Of a DNA stretch of 45,095 bases, positions 23,055-31,289 are shown in pieces. Source of the stretch: Thermoleophilaceae bacterium (GTDB taxonomy: Bacteria; Actinomycetota; Thermoleophilia; Solirubrobacterales; Thermoleophilaceae). Location of the stretch: contig JAICJR010000004.1 of NCBI GenBank assembly GCA_025928345.1, positions 1 to 45,095 on the forward strand. The letters are read 5' to 3'. The position numbers and the translations under genes are program-made. The notes beneath the pieces are model-generated. The model was not told the DNA's origin and searched no databases. It saw only the letters and a program-made list of their open reading frames with translations. The first letter of the stretch is position 1; the number at the start of each line of letters is the position of its first letter.

Positions 23055-23411
23055 ATGTCTCTGTTCGACAACACCGAGCTCACTCTCTCCGCGGCAATCC
23101 GGGGCGCCGGACTTCGCCAGACGGCGCTGTCCGACAACATCGCGAACGCGAACACCCCGGGCTACCAGCGCCAGGACGTGGACTTCGAGTCCGCGCTCCA
23201 GTCGGCGATGGCCGACGGCCAGAACCCCGAAAATCTTCAGTTCAGCGTCCAGACCGATGCGTCGGCTCCGATGCAGCCGGACGGCAACAGCGTGGACGTC
23301 GACACCGAGTCCGCGAAGCTCGCCGAGAACGGCCTCGACTACGAGTCGCTGATCACGGTCGCGAAGGCGCGGCTCGACATCCTCCAGAGCGCTATGGGCG
23401 GTGGTGCCTGA
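23055..23411 (+). CDS. flgB: Flagellar proximal rod protein FlgB
   Basis: 118 residues from ATG 23055 (AAAGG upstream); the longer upstream frame shows no conservation. LSDNIANANTPGYQRQDVDF is the N-terminal rod signature and NGLDYESLITVAKARLDIL the C-terminal one. It is the first gene of a dense rightward operon, coupled by a one-base overlap to flgC. Confidence 0.95.
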   Translation: MSLFDNTELTLSAAIRGAGLRQTALSDNIANANTPGYQRQDVDFESALQSAMADGQNPENLQFSVQTDASAPMQPDGNSVDVDTESAKLAENGLDYESLITVAKARLDILQSAMGGGA

Positions 23412-23860
23412 TGGGCATCTTCGACTCGCTCGACATCTCGGCCAGCGGCCTCAGCGCCGAGCGGCTGCGGATGGACGTCACCTCCGAGAACCTCGCCAAC
23501 GCGCAGACCACGCGCGGCGCGAACGGCCAGCCGTATCAGCGCCAGGAGGTCGTGCTCCAGCAGGCCGGCGGCGGCAGCTTCGGCGCGACGCTCGCCGGCG
23601 TCATGGGCGGCTCGGGCTCAGAGACCGCTCCCGGCGGCGTGGAGGTCGCGGGCATCGTGCAGGACGCGACACAGGGCCAGCTCGTCTACGACCCCGGCCA
23701 CCCCGACGCGAACGCGCAGGGGTACGTGCGCATGCCCAACGTGGAGCCGGTGGAGGAGATGACTGACCTCATCACCGAGTCGCGCACCTACGAGGCGAAC
23801 GTGACCGCGATGTCCACCGCCAAGTCCATGTACACCAAGTCCCTCGACATCCTGCGCTGA
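23411..23860 (+). CDS. flgC: Flagellar proximal rod protein FlgC
   Basis: A 149-residue protein. FDSLDISASGLSAERLRMDV and TSENLANAQTTRGANGQPYQ are the N-terminal signature; GYVRMPNVEPVEEMTDLITE and SRTYEANVTAMSTAKSMYTK the C-terminal one. Its start overlaps the flgB stop by one base and its stop overlaps the fliE start by one base, so flgB-flgC-fliE are translationally coupled. Confidence 0.96.
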   Translation: MGIFDSLDISASGLSAERLRMDVTSENLANAQTTRGANGQPYQRQEVVLQQAGGGSFGATLAGVMGGSGSETAPGGVEVAGIVQDATQGQLVYDPGHPDANAQGYVRMPNVEPVEEMTDLITESRTYEANVTAMSTAKSMYTKSLDILR

Positions 23861-24171
23861 TGCCCATCCCGATCGATCCAACCATCGTCGCGAACGGGCC
23901 TGAGTGGCAGATCCAGTCGCCAACCGCGACGCCCGGCCAGCAGAGCGGCGGGCAGAACTTCGGCGGCGCGCTCACCCAGGCGATCTCGAGCCTGTCAAAC
24001 GAGCAGACCCAGGCCGCCGATGCGGCGCAGCAGCTCGCAGCCGGCACCGCCAGCGACCCCGCGTCGGTGGAGATGTCGGTGGAGCGGGCCAAGCTCGCGA
24101 TGCAGCTCGCGTCGCAGCTTCGCACCAAGGCCATCGAGGCCGAGTCCGACATCTTCCACACACAGGTCTAG
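23860..24171 (+). CDS. fliE: Flagellar hook-basal body complex protein FliE
   Basis: A 103-residue protein. FGGALTQAISSLSNEQTQAA and the C-terminal VERAKLAMQLASQLRTKAIE match FliE, the adaptor between the MS ring and the rod. It lies between flgC and fliF, as in most Gram-positive clusters. The first 40 residues are poorly conserved. Confidence 0.92.
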   Translation: MPIPIDPTIVANGPEWQIQSPTATPGQQSGGQNFGGALTQAISSLSNEQTQAADAAQQLAAGTASDPASVEMSVERAKLAMQLASQLRTKAIEAESDIFHTQV

Positions 24172-24175
24172 GTAA

Positions 24176-25669
24176 ATGGGATCCCTCATCCAGAACACCA
24201 GCACGAAGGGCAAGATCGGCATGGCGGCAGCGGCACTCGGCGTGTTGCTGGTGGCGGTGATGCTGATGAAGATGGCGACCTCGCCGAGCTACTCGACGAT
24301 CGCCACCGGTGTCGACCCGGCGCAGACCGGCAAGATGACCGCGGCCCTCGACACCAAGGGCATCAAGTGGAAGCTCGTGAACAACGGCACCGGCATCGCC
24401 GTGGACTCGGGCCAGACCGCGTCCGCGCGCGTCGCGCTCGCCGAGCAGGGGCTGCCTCAGAGCGGCCAGCCCGGCTTCGAGCTCTTCGACAAGCAGAAGC
24501 TCGGCGCAAGCAACCTTCAGCAGCAGGTGACCTATCAGCGCGCCCTCGAGGGCGAGCTCGACCAGACCATCGGCCAGGTGCAGGGCGTGACGAGCGCGCA
24601 GGTGAACCTCGTGCTCCCGCAGGAGCAGCTCTTCAGCGACGCCAACTCCACCGCCAAGGCATCGGTCCTGCTCGACACCGGCGGCAGCGCGCTCGACCCG
24701 AACGCGGTGCGGGGCATCGCTCAGCTCGTGTCCGGCGGCGTGCAGGGCCTGACGCTCCAGAACGTCTCGATCACCGACTCGGGCGGCCAGCTTCTGTGGC
24801 CCACGGCCGACTCGCTCGGCAACGGCCCGAGCGCCAGCCTCAAGGAGGCCGCGCAGTCCCGCTACGACCAGCAGCTCGGCGCGCAGCTTCAGTCGCTGCT
24901 CGACCAGACGGTCGGCGCCGGCAAGGGCACGGTGCAGGTGAACGCGGACCTGAACGTCGACCAGACGAGCAAGGACGCCCTCGTGTACGCGAAGAAGGGC
25001 GTGCCGCTCACCTCGCACAAGCAGAACGAGCTCCTGAAGGGCGGGGGCGGCGCCTCCGGCACCGCGGGTGCCGGGGCGAACATCCCGAGCTACGCGGGGG
25101 CTGGCGCCGGCGGCGGCAACAACAACTACAACAACAAGGTCCAGGACGACACCTTCGGCGTGTCGAAGACGGTGTCGCACACCAAGGTCGCGCCGGGCAC
25201 GGTGAACAAGCTCGACGTGGCGGTGCTCGTCGACAAGTCGATTCCACCGGCCACTGTCGCGCAGCTTCAGTCGGCGCTCGGCGCCGCCGCGGGCATCACG
25301 CCCAAGCGCGGCGACGCGATCACGGTGAGCCAGGTGGCCTTCGCCAAGCAGCCGGCTCCCACAACGCCGAAGACGCCGCTCAACCCGATCGGCTACGCCA
25401 AGTACGTCCTGATGGGCATCGCGCTCATGGCCTTCCTGTTCTTCATGATGCGCCACCTCAAGAAGCGCGAGGACGAGACGCTGATGCGCAAGCCCACGTG
25501 GCTGAACGAGATCGAGTCTCCCACCTCGCTCGCGGAGCTCGAGGCGAGCACCGAGTCCCAGGTCCCCGTGCCGGTCGAGTCCCCCACACGGAAGGGAGTG
25601 GAGGAGCTCGCCGACCGCGCGCCTGACCGCGTGGCACAGCAGGTCCGCATCTGGATGAACGAGGCGTAG
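24176..25669 (+). CDS. fliF: Flagellar MS-ring protein FliF
   Basis: A 497-residue inner-membrane protein. Transmembrane helix 1 is about residues 13-31 (MAAAALGVLLVAVMLM), then YSTIATGVDPAQTGKMTAAL and the GFELFDKQKLGASNLQQQVT region with YQRALEGELDQTI (PrgK/SctJ-like RBM domain), a Gly-rich loop at about 290-320, transmembrane helix 2 about 408-428 (KYVLMGIALMAFLFFMM) and the FliG-binding tail RAPDRVAQQVRIWMNEA. It forms the ring in the membrane that carries the rotor. It starts four bases after the fliE stop. Confidence 0.97.
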   Translation: MGSLIQNTSTKGKIGMAAAALGVLLVAVMLMKMATSPSYSTIATGVDPAQTGKMTAALDTKGIKWKLVNNGTGIAVDSGQTASARVALAEQGLPQSGQPGFELFDKQKLGASNLQQQVTYQRALEGELDQTIGQVQGVTSAQVNLVLPQEQLFSDANSTAKASVLLDTGGSALDPNAVRGIAQLVSGGVQGLTLQNVSITDSGGQLLWPTADSLGNGPSASLKEAAQSRYDQQLGAQLQSLLDQTVGAGKGTVQVNADLNVDQTSKDALVYAKKGVPLTSHKQNELLKGGGGASGTAGAGANIPSYAGAGAGGGNNNYNNKVQDDTFGVSKTVSHTKVAPGTVNKLDVAVLVDKSIPPATVAQLQSALGAAAGITPKRGDAITVSQVAFAKQPAPTTPKTPLNPIGYAKYVLMGIALMAFLFFMMRHLKKREDETLMRKPTWLNEIESPTSLAELEASTESQVPVPVESPTRKGVEELADRAPDRVAQQVRIWMNEA

Positions 25670-25672
25670 GCG

Positions 25673-26728
25673 ATGTCCGAGGCTCTCGACATCCCTGTGA
25701 GCAAGACGCTCACGCCCGGCAAGCTCAACGGCCGGCAGAAGGCCGCGGTGCTGCTCGTCTCGCTGGGCGCGCAGCGCGCGTCCTCGGTGTTCAAGCACCT
25801 GCGGGAGAACGAGATCGAGCATCTCTCGCTTGAGATGTCCAAGCTCGACGCCGTGCAGCCGGAGGCCGTGGACTCCGTGTTCGACGAGGCGTCCGAGCAC
25901 ATGATGGCGGCCGAGTACATCGCGCAGGGCGGACTCGACTTCGCCCGCGAGGTGCTCGAGAACTCCGTCGGCGAGGACCGCGCGAAGGACATCATCGGCC
26001 GCCTCTCGGCGATCATCGAAGTCCGTCCGTTCGAGTTCCTGCGGCGCACGCCGCCGGAGCAGATCCAGGCGTTCCTCGCCGGCGAGTCCACGCAGACGCT
26101 CGCGCTCGTGCTCGCCAACATGCACACCTCGATCGGCGCCCAGGTGCTCGCGCATCTCCCTCCGGAGACGCAGGCGGAGGTGGCGATGAAGATCGCCGAG
26201 ATGAGCGAGACGAGCCCCGACGTGATCAAGGACGTCGAGGCCGTGATGCGCCAAAAGCTCGCGCTCGTGAAGTCCGAGGACTACTCGGCATCAGGCGGCG
26301 TGAAGGGCCTCGCAGACATCCTCAACTCCGCCGACCGCGCGACCGAGCGCAACGTGATCGAGACGCTCGCCCAGAAGGACGCGCAGCTCGCGGAGGAGAT
26401 CCGCATGCTGCTGTTCGTCTTCGAGGACATCATCAAGCTCGACGACCGCAGCGTGCAGCTCGTGCTGAAGGACGTCGACCAGAAGGACCTCGCGCTCGCT
26501 CTGCGCGGCGTTTCCGAGGAGGTCAAGCAGAAGATCCTCGGCAACATGTCGCAGCGCGGCTCCGAGATGCTCATCGAGGAGATGGAGTACCAGCCGCCTC
26601 AGCGCCGCTCGGTGATCGAGGAGGCGCAGGGGCGCATCGTCGGCAGCATCCGCCGCCTCGAGGACGCGGGCGCGATCGTCATCGCCCGCGGTGGCGACGA
26701 CGAGGAGGAGGCCGAGGAGCTTGTCTAG
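25673..26728 (+). CDS. fliG: Flagellar motor switch protein FliG
   Basis: A 351-residue rotor protein linking the MS ring to FliM and to the stator. The N-terminal domain has LNGRQKAAVLLVSLGAQRAS; the middle domain includes ETQAEVAMKIAEMSETSPDV. In the C-terminal torque domain, FVFEDIIKLDDRSVQLVLKD and QKILGNMSQRGSEMLIEEME hold the charged residues that face the stator. The sequence is typical in length and motif content. It follows fliF by three bases. Confidence 0.98.
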   Translation: MSEALDIPVSKTLTPGKLNGRQKAAVLLVSLGAQRASSVFKHLRENEIEHLSLEMSKLDAVQPEAVDSVFDEASEHMMAAEYIAQGGLDFAREVLENSVGEDRAKDIIGRLSAIIEVRPFEFLRRTPPEQIQAFLAGESTQTLALVLANMHTSIGAQVLAHLPPETQAEVAMKIAEMSETSPDVIKDVEAVMRQKLALVKSEDYSASGGVKGLADILNSADRATERNVIETLAQKDAQLAEEIRMLLFVFEDIIKLDDRSVQLVLKDVDQKDLALALRGVSEEVKQKILGNMSQRGSEMLIEEMEYQPPQRRSVIEEAQGRIVGSIRRLEDAGAIVIARGGDDEEEAEELV

Positions 26729-26729
26729 C

Positions 26730-27368
26730 GTGGCCGAGGCGCCTTCGGGCGCCTTCTCCTTCGACCAGCTTCCGCCGGAGCCCGCGGGCGCGCGCGTGGT
26801 GGCCGGTGTCAATCCCCATGCGATGGCCGAGGACTTCCTCGCCGCTGCGCGGGCCGAGGCGGACGACATCCGCCACGCCGCTCGCCAGCAGGGCTACGAG
26901 GAAGGCTTCCAGGCCGGCATGGCGGCCGCGCGCGAAGAGCTTGCGCCCGCCACGGCGGCGCTCGGCGAGGCGCTTGCCGAGGCCGAGCGGCTGCGCGCCG
27001 ATACCGCGGACGTCGTGGAGGCGCGCGCGGTGGAGCTTTCCCTGCGGCTCGCCGAGAAGGTGCTCGCCGGCACGCTCGACGTGCAGCCCGAGCGTGTTGT
27101 GGACGTGGTCCGCGGCGCGCTGCGCTGCCTCGTCGAGCGCGAGCGCGTGGTGGTCCAGGTGAACACGCTCGACCTCGACCTCGTGCGCGACGCGGTGGAG
27201 CCAATCGCGGCCACGCTCGGCGGGATCGACAGCCTGGAGGTCCAGGAGGACCGCCGCGTCGGGCGCGGCGGTGCACTCGTCCGCAGCCTCGCGGGCGAGG
27301 TGGACGCGACCATCGAGACGAAGCTCGAGCGCGCCCGTGAGGTGCTCGAGGCCGAGCTGGCGCGATGA
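26730..27368 (+). CDS. fliH: Flagellar assembly protein FliH
   Basis: About 212 residues from GTG 26730, chosen because GAGGAG ends 10 bases before it and it avoids overlap with fliG; a TTG at 26721 is possible. It is a long Glu/Ala/Arg helix with the FliH signature ARQQGYEEGFQAGMAAAREE, then the C-terminal VATPEARE-like domain region ending GGALVRSLAGEVDATIETKL. FliH regulates the ATPase FliI and brings it to the export gate. Confidence 0.9.
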   Translation: MAEAPSGAFSFDQLPPEPAGARVVAGVNPHAMAEDFLAAARAEADDIRHAARQQGYEEGFQAGMAAAREELAPATAALGEALAEAERLRADTADVVEARAVELSLRLAEKVLAGTLDVQPERVVDVVRGALRCLVERERVVVQVNTLDLDLVRDAVEPIAATLGGIDSLEVQEDRRVGRGGALVRSLAGEVDATIETKLERAREVLEAELAR

Positions 27369-28786
27369 GCCTGGCGGAGGCTCCTCTCACGGGCGTCTTC
27401 GACGCCCTCAAATGGAGCGACCTTCATGCTCGTCGTGGCCGCGTGATCAACCTGATCGGCCTGATCATCGAGGCCACCGGCCTCGAGGCCGAGGTGGGGG
27501 AGGTGTGCCAGGTCGAGACCGGGCGCAACCGCGACTCGGTGCCCGCCGAGGTTGTGGGCTTCCGGGACTCGCGCACGCTGCTGATGCCGCTCGGCGAGAT
27601 GCATGGCATCGGCCCCGGCCGCGCCGTCACGCCCACCGGTCAGCAGTTCCGCGTGAGCGTGGACAACGATCTTCTCGGCCGCGTGCTCGACGGTCTTGGC
27701 CGCCCGCTTGACGACCGCGGCGATGCGCCGGCCGGCCGGTCGGTGTCGACGATCGCGCAGGCGCCGGATCCCATGGAGCGCTCGCCGATCAAGGAGCGCG
27801 TGTCGCTCGGCGTGCGCGCGCTCGACGCGCTCGTGCCGTGCGGCCGCGGCCAGCGCCTCGGCATCTTCGCGGGCTCGGGCGTGGGTAAGTCCTCGCTGCT
27901 CGGCATGATCGCCCGCTCGACGTCGGCCGACGTGAACGTGATCTGCCTCGTGGGCGAGCGCGGCCGCGAGGTGCGCGAGTTCATCGACCGCGACCTCGGC
28001 TCGGGCCTCACCCGCAGCGTGGTGGTCGTGGCCACCTCCGACCAGCCGGCGCTCGTGCGCATCAAGGCCGCCTTCACCGCCACAACCATCGCCGAGTACT
28101 TCCGCGACCAGGGCGCGAACGTGATGCTGATGATGGACTCGGTCACCCGCTTCGCGATGGCGCAGCGCGAGGTGGGCCTCGCGATCGGCGAGCCGCCCGC
28201 CACCCGCGGCTACACGCCGAGCGTGTTCGCCCTTCTCCCCAAGCTGCTCGAGCGCTCGGGCAACAACAGGACCGGCTCGATCACCGGGCTCTACACCGTG
28301 CTCGTCGACGGCGACGACATGAACGAGCCGATCGCGGACGCCGTCCGCTCGATCCTGGACGGCCACATCGTGCTCTCGCGCGACCTGGCCCACGCCAACC
28401 ACTACCCGGCGATCGACGTGCTCTCGAGCGTGTCGCGCCTCGTGGGCGAGGTGGTCACTCCGGAGGTGCGCGCCGCCGGCCAGAACGTGCGCCAGCTGCT
28501 GGCCGCCTACAAGGAGAAGGAGGACCTGATCGCTATCGGCGCCTACCAGCACGGCGCGGATCCGGTGACGGACCTCGCGATCGCCAAGCGCGACCCGATC
28601 AACGGCTTCCTGCGCCAGGCCGTGACCGAGACGAGCACGGCCGACGAGGCGGACGAGTTGCTCATGCAACTCGGCGAGGAGCAAGACCTCCGACCTCCGA
28701 CCTCCGACCTCTACGAAGAACCGGCTCAACCCGCGCCCATCGCCCCCGGTCCTTCTGCCATCCCACCCCTCCATCTGGCGGTCTAG
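27365..28786 (+). CDS. fliI: Flagellum-specific ATPase FliI
   Basis: A 473-residue ATPase that powers or coordinates flagellar export. Walker A FAGSGVGKSSLLG is at about 168-180, Walker B NVMLMMDSVTRFA near 256, and GERGREVREFIDRDLGSGLT is the family block. The last 37 residues after the conserved end (QLGEEQ) are Pro-rich and partly encoded by four ACCTCCG heptamers (28686-28711), an add-on not seen in ordinary FliI. It overlaps fliH by four bases. Confidence 0.98.
   Translation: MSLAEAPLTGVFDALKWSDLHARRGRVINLIGLIIEATGLEAEVGEVCQVETGRNRDSVPAEVVGFRDSRTLLMPLGEMHGIGPGRAVTPTGQQFRVSVDNDLLGRVLDGLGRPLDDRGDAPAGRSVSTIAQAPDPMERSPIKERVSLGVRALDALVPCGRGQRLGIFAGSGVGKSSLLGMIARSTSADVNVICLVGERGREVREFIDRDLGSGLTRSVVVVATSDQPALVRIKAAFTATTIAEYFRDQGANVMLMMDSVTRFAMAQREVGLAIGEPPATRGYTPSVFALLPKLLERSGNNRTGSITGLYTVLVDGDDMNEPIADAVRSILDGHIVLSRDLAHANHYPAIDVLSSVSRLVGEVVTPEVRAAGQNVRQLLAAYKEKEDLIAIGAYQHGADPVTDLAIAKRDPINGFLRQAVTETSTADEADELLMQLGEEQDLRPPTSDLYEEPAQPAPIAPGPSAIPPLHLAV
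28686..28711. repeat. Heptanucleotide array in the fliI 3' end
   Basis: ACCTCCG occurs three times in direct tandem, then a partial fourth. The array encodes DLRPPTSDL in the C-terminal tail of FliI. The sequence is the complement of the AGGTCGG array found in fliN (29776-29803), about 1.1 kb downstream. Confidence 0.85.
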
Positions 28787-28788
28787 CT

Positions 28789-28796
28789 GCCGACTA
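28789..28796 (+). promoter_or_regulatory. Sigma-28 -10-like box before fliM
   Basis: GCCGACTA lies 10 bases before the fliM start, identical to the -10 of the flgG, fliS and motA sites. Fifteen bases upstream only TCCA stands where TAAA is expected, so it may be a weak promoter or a chance match inside the end of fliI. Confidence 0.25.
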
Positions 28797-28806
28797 ACGA
28801 GAACGG

Positions 28807-29703
28807 ATGACTCCCACCAGACACCCGCGCGTACGCGAGATCGACTTCCGGCGGCCGTCCAAGTTCAACCGCGAACAGGTCCGCCGCATCGAGGTCGCGC
28901 ACGAGAACTTCTGCCAGTCGGCCTCGAGCCGCATGTCAGCGGAGCTCCGCACGGAGCTCCAGCTCGGCGTGCTCAACACGGACCAGCTTCCGTACGGCGT
29001 GGTGATGGCCGAGGAGGTGCCGCGCCAGGCGCTTGTGAACCTGCTGCGGATCGACCCGCTGGGCACCGAGGTCGCACTCATCATGGACCTGCCGCTCGCG
29101 CTCGCACTCGTGGCGCGCCTGCTCGGCGGGCACGGAGCCCCGTCCGGTCAGCCGACGTCGCTCACGGACGTGGAGCTGACGGTGGCGCAGCGCGCGGTGA
29201 CGAGCCTGGTGAACGCTCTTTCGTCCACGTGGCACGACCTCGCGGACGTGAGCCTCGCGCTCGACGGCCACGCGATCTCGCCGATGACCGTGCAGATCGT
29301 CTCGCCGAGCGAGCCGACCCTGCTGCTCAACCTCTCGGCGATGATCGACGGGCTGATGTCGATCATGACGCTTGTGATCCCGCACAGCGCGGTGGAGCGG
29401 ATCATGTCGAAGCTCGAGCAGGGCCACTACGGCGCGCCGCAGATCGACGAGCACAGCGCGGCAGACATGCACAACGCTGTCGGCGACGTCGAGATGAACC
29501 TTCGCGCCGAGGTGGGGGCGGTTGAGCTGCCCCTGTCCGAGGTGCTCGCCATGCAGGCCGGTGACATCGTGCGCCTGCGGCGGCCCGTTTCCAAGGGCGT
29601 CGTGCTGTACGCCGGCGACGTGGCCGCGCACGTCGGTGATCCCGGCCGCAACGGCAACTCGCGCGCGGTCCAGATCCGCCAGCCGTGGGGAGGTGTGTCG
29701 TGA
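28807..29703 (+). CDS. fliM: Flagellar motor switch protein FliM
   Basis: A 298-residue switch protein. REIDFRRPSKFNREQVRRIE and HENFCQSASSRMSAELRTEL start the middle domain; ARLLGGHG is the conserved GGxG turn, and LTDVELTVAQRAVTSLVNAL follows. The C-terminal SpoA domain begins near 219. The usual N-terminal CheY-binding peptide (LSQxEIDxLL) is absent: the protein begins directly before the first domain, and an in-frame TAA sits 10 bases upstream of ATG, so no earlier start is possible. It overlaps fliN. Confidence 0.95.
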   Translation: MTPTRHPRVREIDFRRPSKFNREQVRRIEVAHENFCQSASSRMSAELRTELQLGVLNTDQLPYGVVMAEEVPRQALVNLLRIDPLGTEVALIMDLPLALALVARLLGGHGAPSGQPTSLTDVELTVAQRAVTSLVNALSSTWHDLADVSLALDGHAISPMTVQIVSPSEPTLLLNLSAMIDGLMSIMTLVIPHSAVERIMSKLEQGHYGAPQIDEHSAADMHNAVGDVEMNLRAEVGAVELPLSEVLAMQAGDIVRLRRPVSKGVVLYAGDVAAHVGDPGRNGNSRAVQIRQPWGGVS

Positions 29704-30203
29704 GCGAAGAAGAGAACCTTCCTTCAGCGGAGGAGATGCGGGCGCGCTATGCCGACCTCATGAAAGATGAGGACGAGGTCGGAGGCGGGAGGTCGGAGGC
29801 CGGAGAGGCTGAGCCCGAAGCGCCTCAGGCTGCCGTCGAGGAGCCGGCTCCGACACCCGACACCCCGGCAGCGCCCGCTCCAGTTCCGGAACCGGAACCC
29901 GTAGACGAGCCGCCGGAAGTCGCCGAGGACCTTGTTGAGCATCTGCTCGATGTGAACGTGCGGCTGTGGGCGGAGCTCGGGCGTGCGCGGCTGCCGCTTG
30001 CTCAGACCGTTGCGCTGGGCAGCGGCGCAATCGTGGATCTGGACAAGGAGCCCGAGGACGAGCTCGACGTGCTCGTGAACGGCATGCCGTTCGCCAAGGG
30101 AAAGCTGCTTCTCGTTGATGGGGAGTGGGCGATCCGCCTCGAGCGCATCGTCGCCGCTCCGGCCGCCGTCGAACAGGCGTCCAGCTCAGGTTCAGGAGCC
30201 TGA
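29700..30203 (+). CDS. fliN: FliN-type switch protein with long linker
   Basis: 167 residues from GTG 29700 (overlap GTGA with fliM, GGGGAGG upstream). Residues about 30-80 form a Pro/Glu/Ala-rich linker, partly encoded by four AGGTCGG-type heptamers (29776-29803). The C-terminal SpoA domain is VNVRLWAELGRARLPLAQTV, then LVNGMPFAKGKLLLVDGEWA. FliN completes the switch ring. A second, shorter FliN (37042) also exists. The N-terminal SEEENLPSAEEMRARYADL is not the CheY-binding motif known from FliM or FliY. Confidence 0.9.
   Translation: MSEEENLPSAEEMRARYADLMKDEDEVGGGRSEAGEAEPEAPQAAVEEPAPTPDTPAAPAPVPEPEPVDEPPEVAEDLVEHLLDVNVRLWAELGRARLPLAQTVALGSGAIVDLDKEPEDELDVLVNGMPFAKGKLLLVDGEWAIRLERIVAAPAAVEQASSSGSGA
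29776..29803. repeat. Heptanucleotide array in fliN
   Basis: Four consecutive units AGGTCGG, AGGCGGG, AGGTCGG, AGGCCGG. They encode the start of the Glu/Gly/Ala-rich linker (EVGGGRSEAGEAE). Only one orientation is present here. Confidence 0.85.
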
Positions 30204-30225
30204 GCCGGCGTCGATCACCCGGGCC

Positions 30226-30681
30226 GTGGACCGTCCCTTCACGTTCAAGCTCGAACGCGTTCGCGCGCTCAGAGAGCGTAAAGAAGACCTCGCCAAGGAG
30301 GAGCTCGCGGCTTCGCTCGCAATGCGGCTCCGTGGCGAGGCGATGCTGCGTGCAGCGGCCGAGAGCGTCGAGCAGGCACGCGGCGTTCAGCGTTCCGCCG
30401 CGGGCGCCCCGATGACCGCGGCAGAGCTTCAGGCGGCCCAGGCCTACCTCGAGCGGACCGAGCGCGAGCGCGAGAGCGCGTCTCTCGACCTCGATCGCCG
30501 CGACGCCGAGGTGGACTCCCGCCGGATGGCCCTCCAGAACGCCGCGCGCGAGCGCGAGGTGCTCGAGCGCCTCAAGGAGCGCCGCCGCGTCGAGCATGTC
30601 CGTGAGGAGAACCGCCGCGAGGGCGCCGCCCTCGACGAGATGGCGATCACCATGCATCGCCGGGCGGGGTACGCGGCATGA
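30226..30681 (+). CDS. fliJ: Flagellar export protein FliJ
   Basis: 151 residues from GTG 30226, 22 bases after the fliN stop; a longer frame starts inside fliN but has no family signal. FTFKLERVRALRERKEDLAK opens the fold, the typical FliJ start, and the whole chain is one Arg/Glu-rich antiparallel coiled coil, ending EENRREGAALDEMAI. FliJ promotes FliI ring formation and links the ATPase to the gate. It overlaps the transglycosylase start by four bases. Confidence 0.9.
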   Translation: MDRPFTFKLERVRALRERKEDLAKEELAASLAMRLRGEAMLRAAAESVEQARGVQRSAAGAPMTAAELQAAQAYLERTERERESASLDLDRRDAEVDSRRMALQNAAREREVLERLKERRRVEHVREENRREGAALDEMAITMHRRAGYAA

Positions 30682-31286
30682 GCGTCCAGTCCGCCATCTC
30701 CCGGGTGTCGCAGCTCGAGGCCATGATCGCCGCCGCAAACGGCGGCTCGCCGTCGCCCTCGGCCGCCACCTCCACGACCTTCGACCAGCAGCTCTCGCAG
30801 GCCACCGACGTCACCGCCACGAGCGCGAGCACCAGCTCCACCGCCGTGGACTCGACCGGCTCGGGCAGCGTGCCGTACGAGCAGCAGATCGACGCCGCCG
30901 CTCAGAAGTACGGCATCGACCCCGCCGTGCTCAAGGGCCTGATCAAGCAGGAGTCCGGCTTCAACCCGGACGCCGGCAGCCCGGCCGGGGCCCAGGGCCT
31001 CACGCAGCTGATGCCGGGGACGGCATCCGCGATGGGCGTGACGAACCTTCACGATCCGGCGCAGTCGATCGACGGCGGCGCCCACTACCTGAAGATGCAG
31101 CTCGACCGCTTCGGCGGCGACTACAGCAAGGCGCTTGCCGCCTACAACGCGGGACCCGGCGCCGTGCAGCGCTACGGCGGCATCCCGCCATACAGCGAGA
31201 CGCAGAACTACGTGAAGAGCGTGCTCGCGTTCGCGCAGCAGTACCGGCAGTCCGACTCCACCACCAACTCCTACTCGACGGTTTGA
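30678..31286 (+). CDS. SLT-type lytic transglycosylase
   Basis: A 202-residue protein. Residues about 1-65 are Ser/Thr-rich and disordered. The transglycosylase domain has the catalytic Glu in LIKQESGFNP (about 92), GAQGLTQLMPGTA and AYNAGP near 152. It cuts glycan strands so that the rod can pass the peptidoglycan. It lacks a classical signal peptide, so export by the flagellar system is likely. The separate FlgJ rod-binding protein at 13684 provides the other half of the two-domain enzyme of enterobacteria. Confidence 0.9.
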   Translation: MSVQSAISRVSQLEAMIAAANGGSPSPSAATSTTFDQQLSQATDVTATSASTSSTAVDSTGSGSVPYEQQIDAAAQKYGIDPAVLKGLIKQESGFNPDAGSPAGAQGLTQLMPGTASAMGVTNLHDPAQSIDGGAHYLKMQLDRFGGDYSKALAAYNAGPGAVQRYGGIPPYSETQNYVKSVLAFAQQYRQSDSTTNSYSTV

Positions 31287-31289
31287 AAA

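Noticed and set aside
23972-26254. 760-codon open frame opposite fliE, fliF and fliG
   Set aside because: Crosses three well-identified flagellar genes and lacks any recognisable domain.
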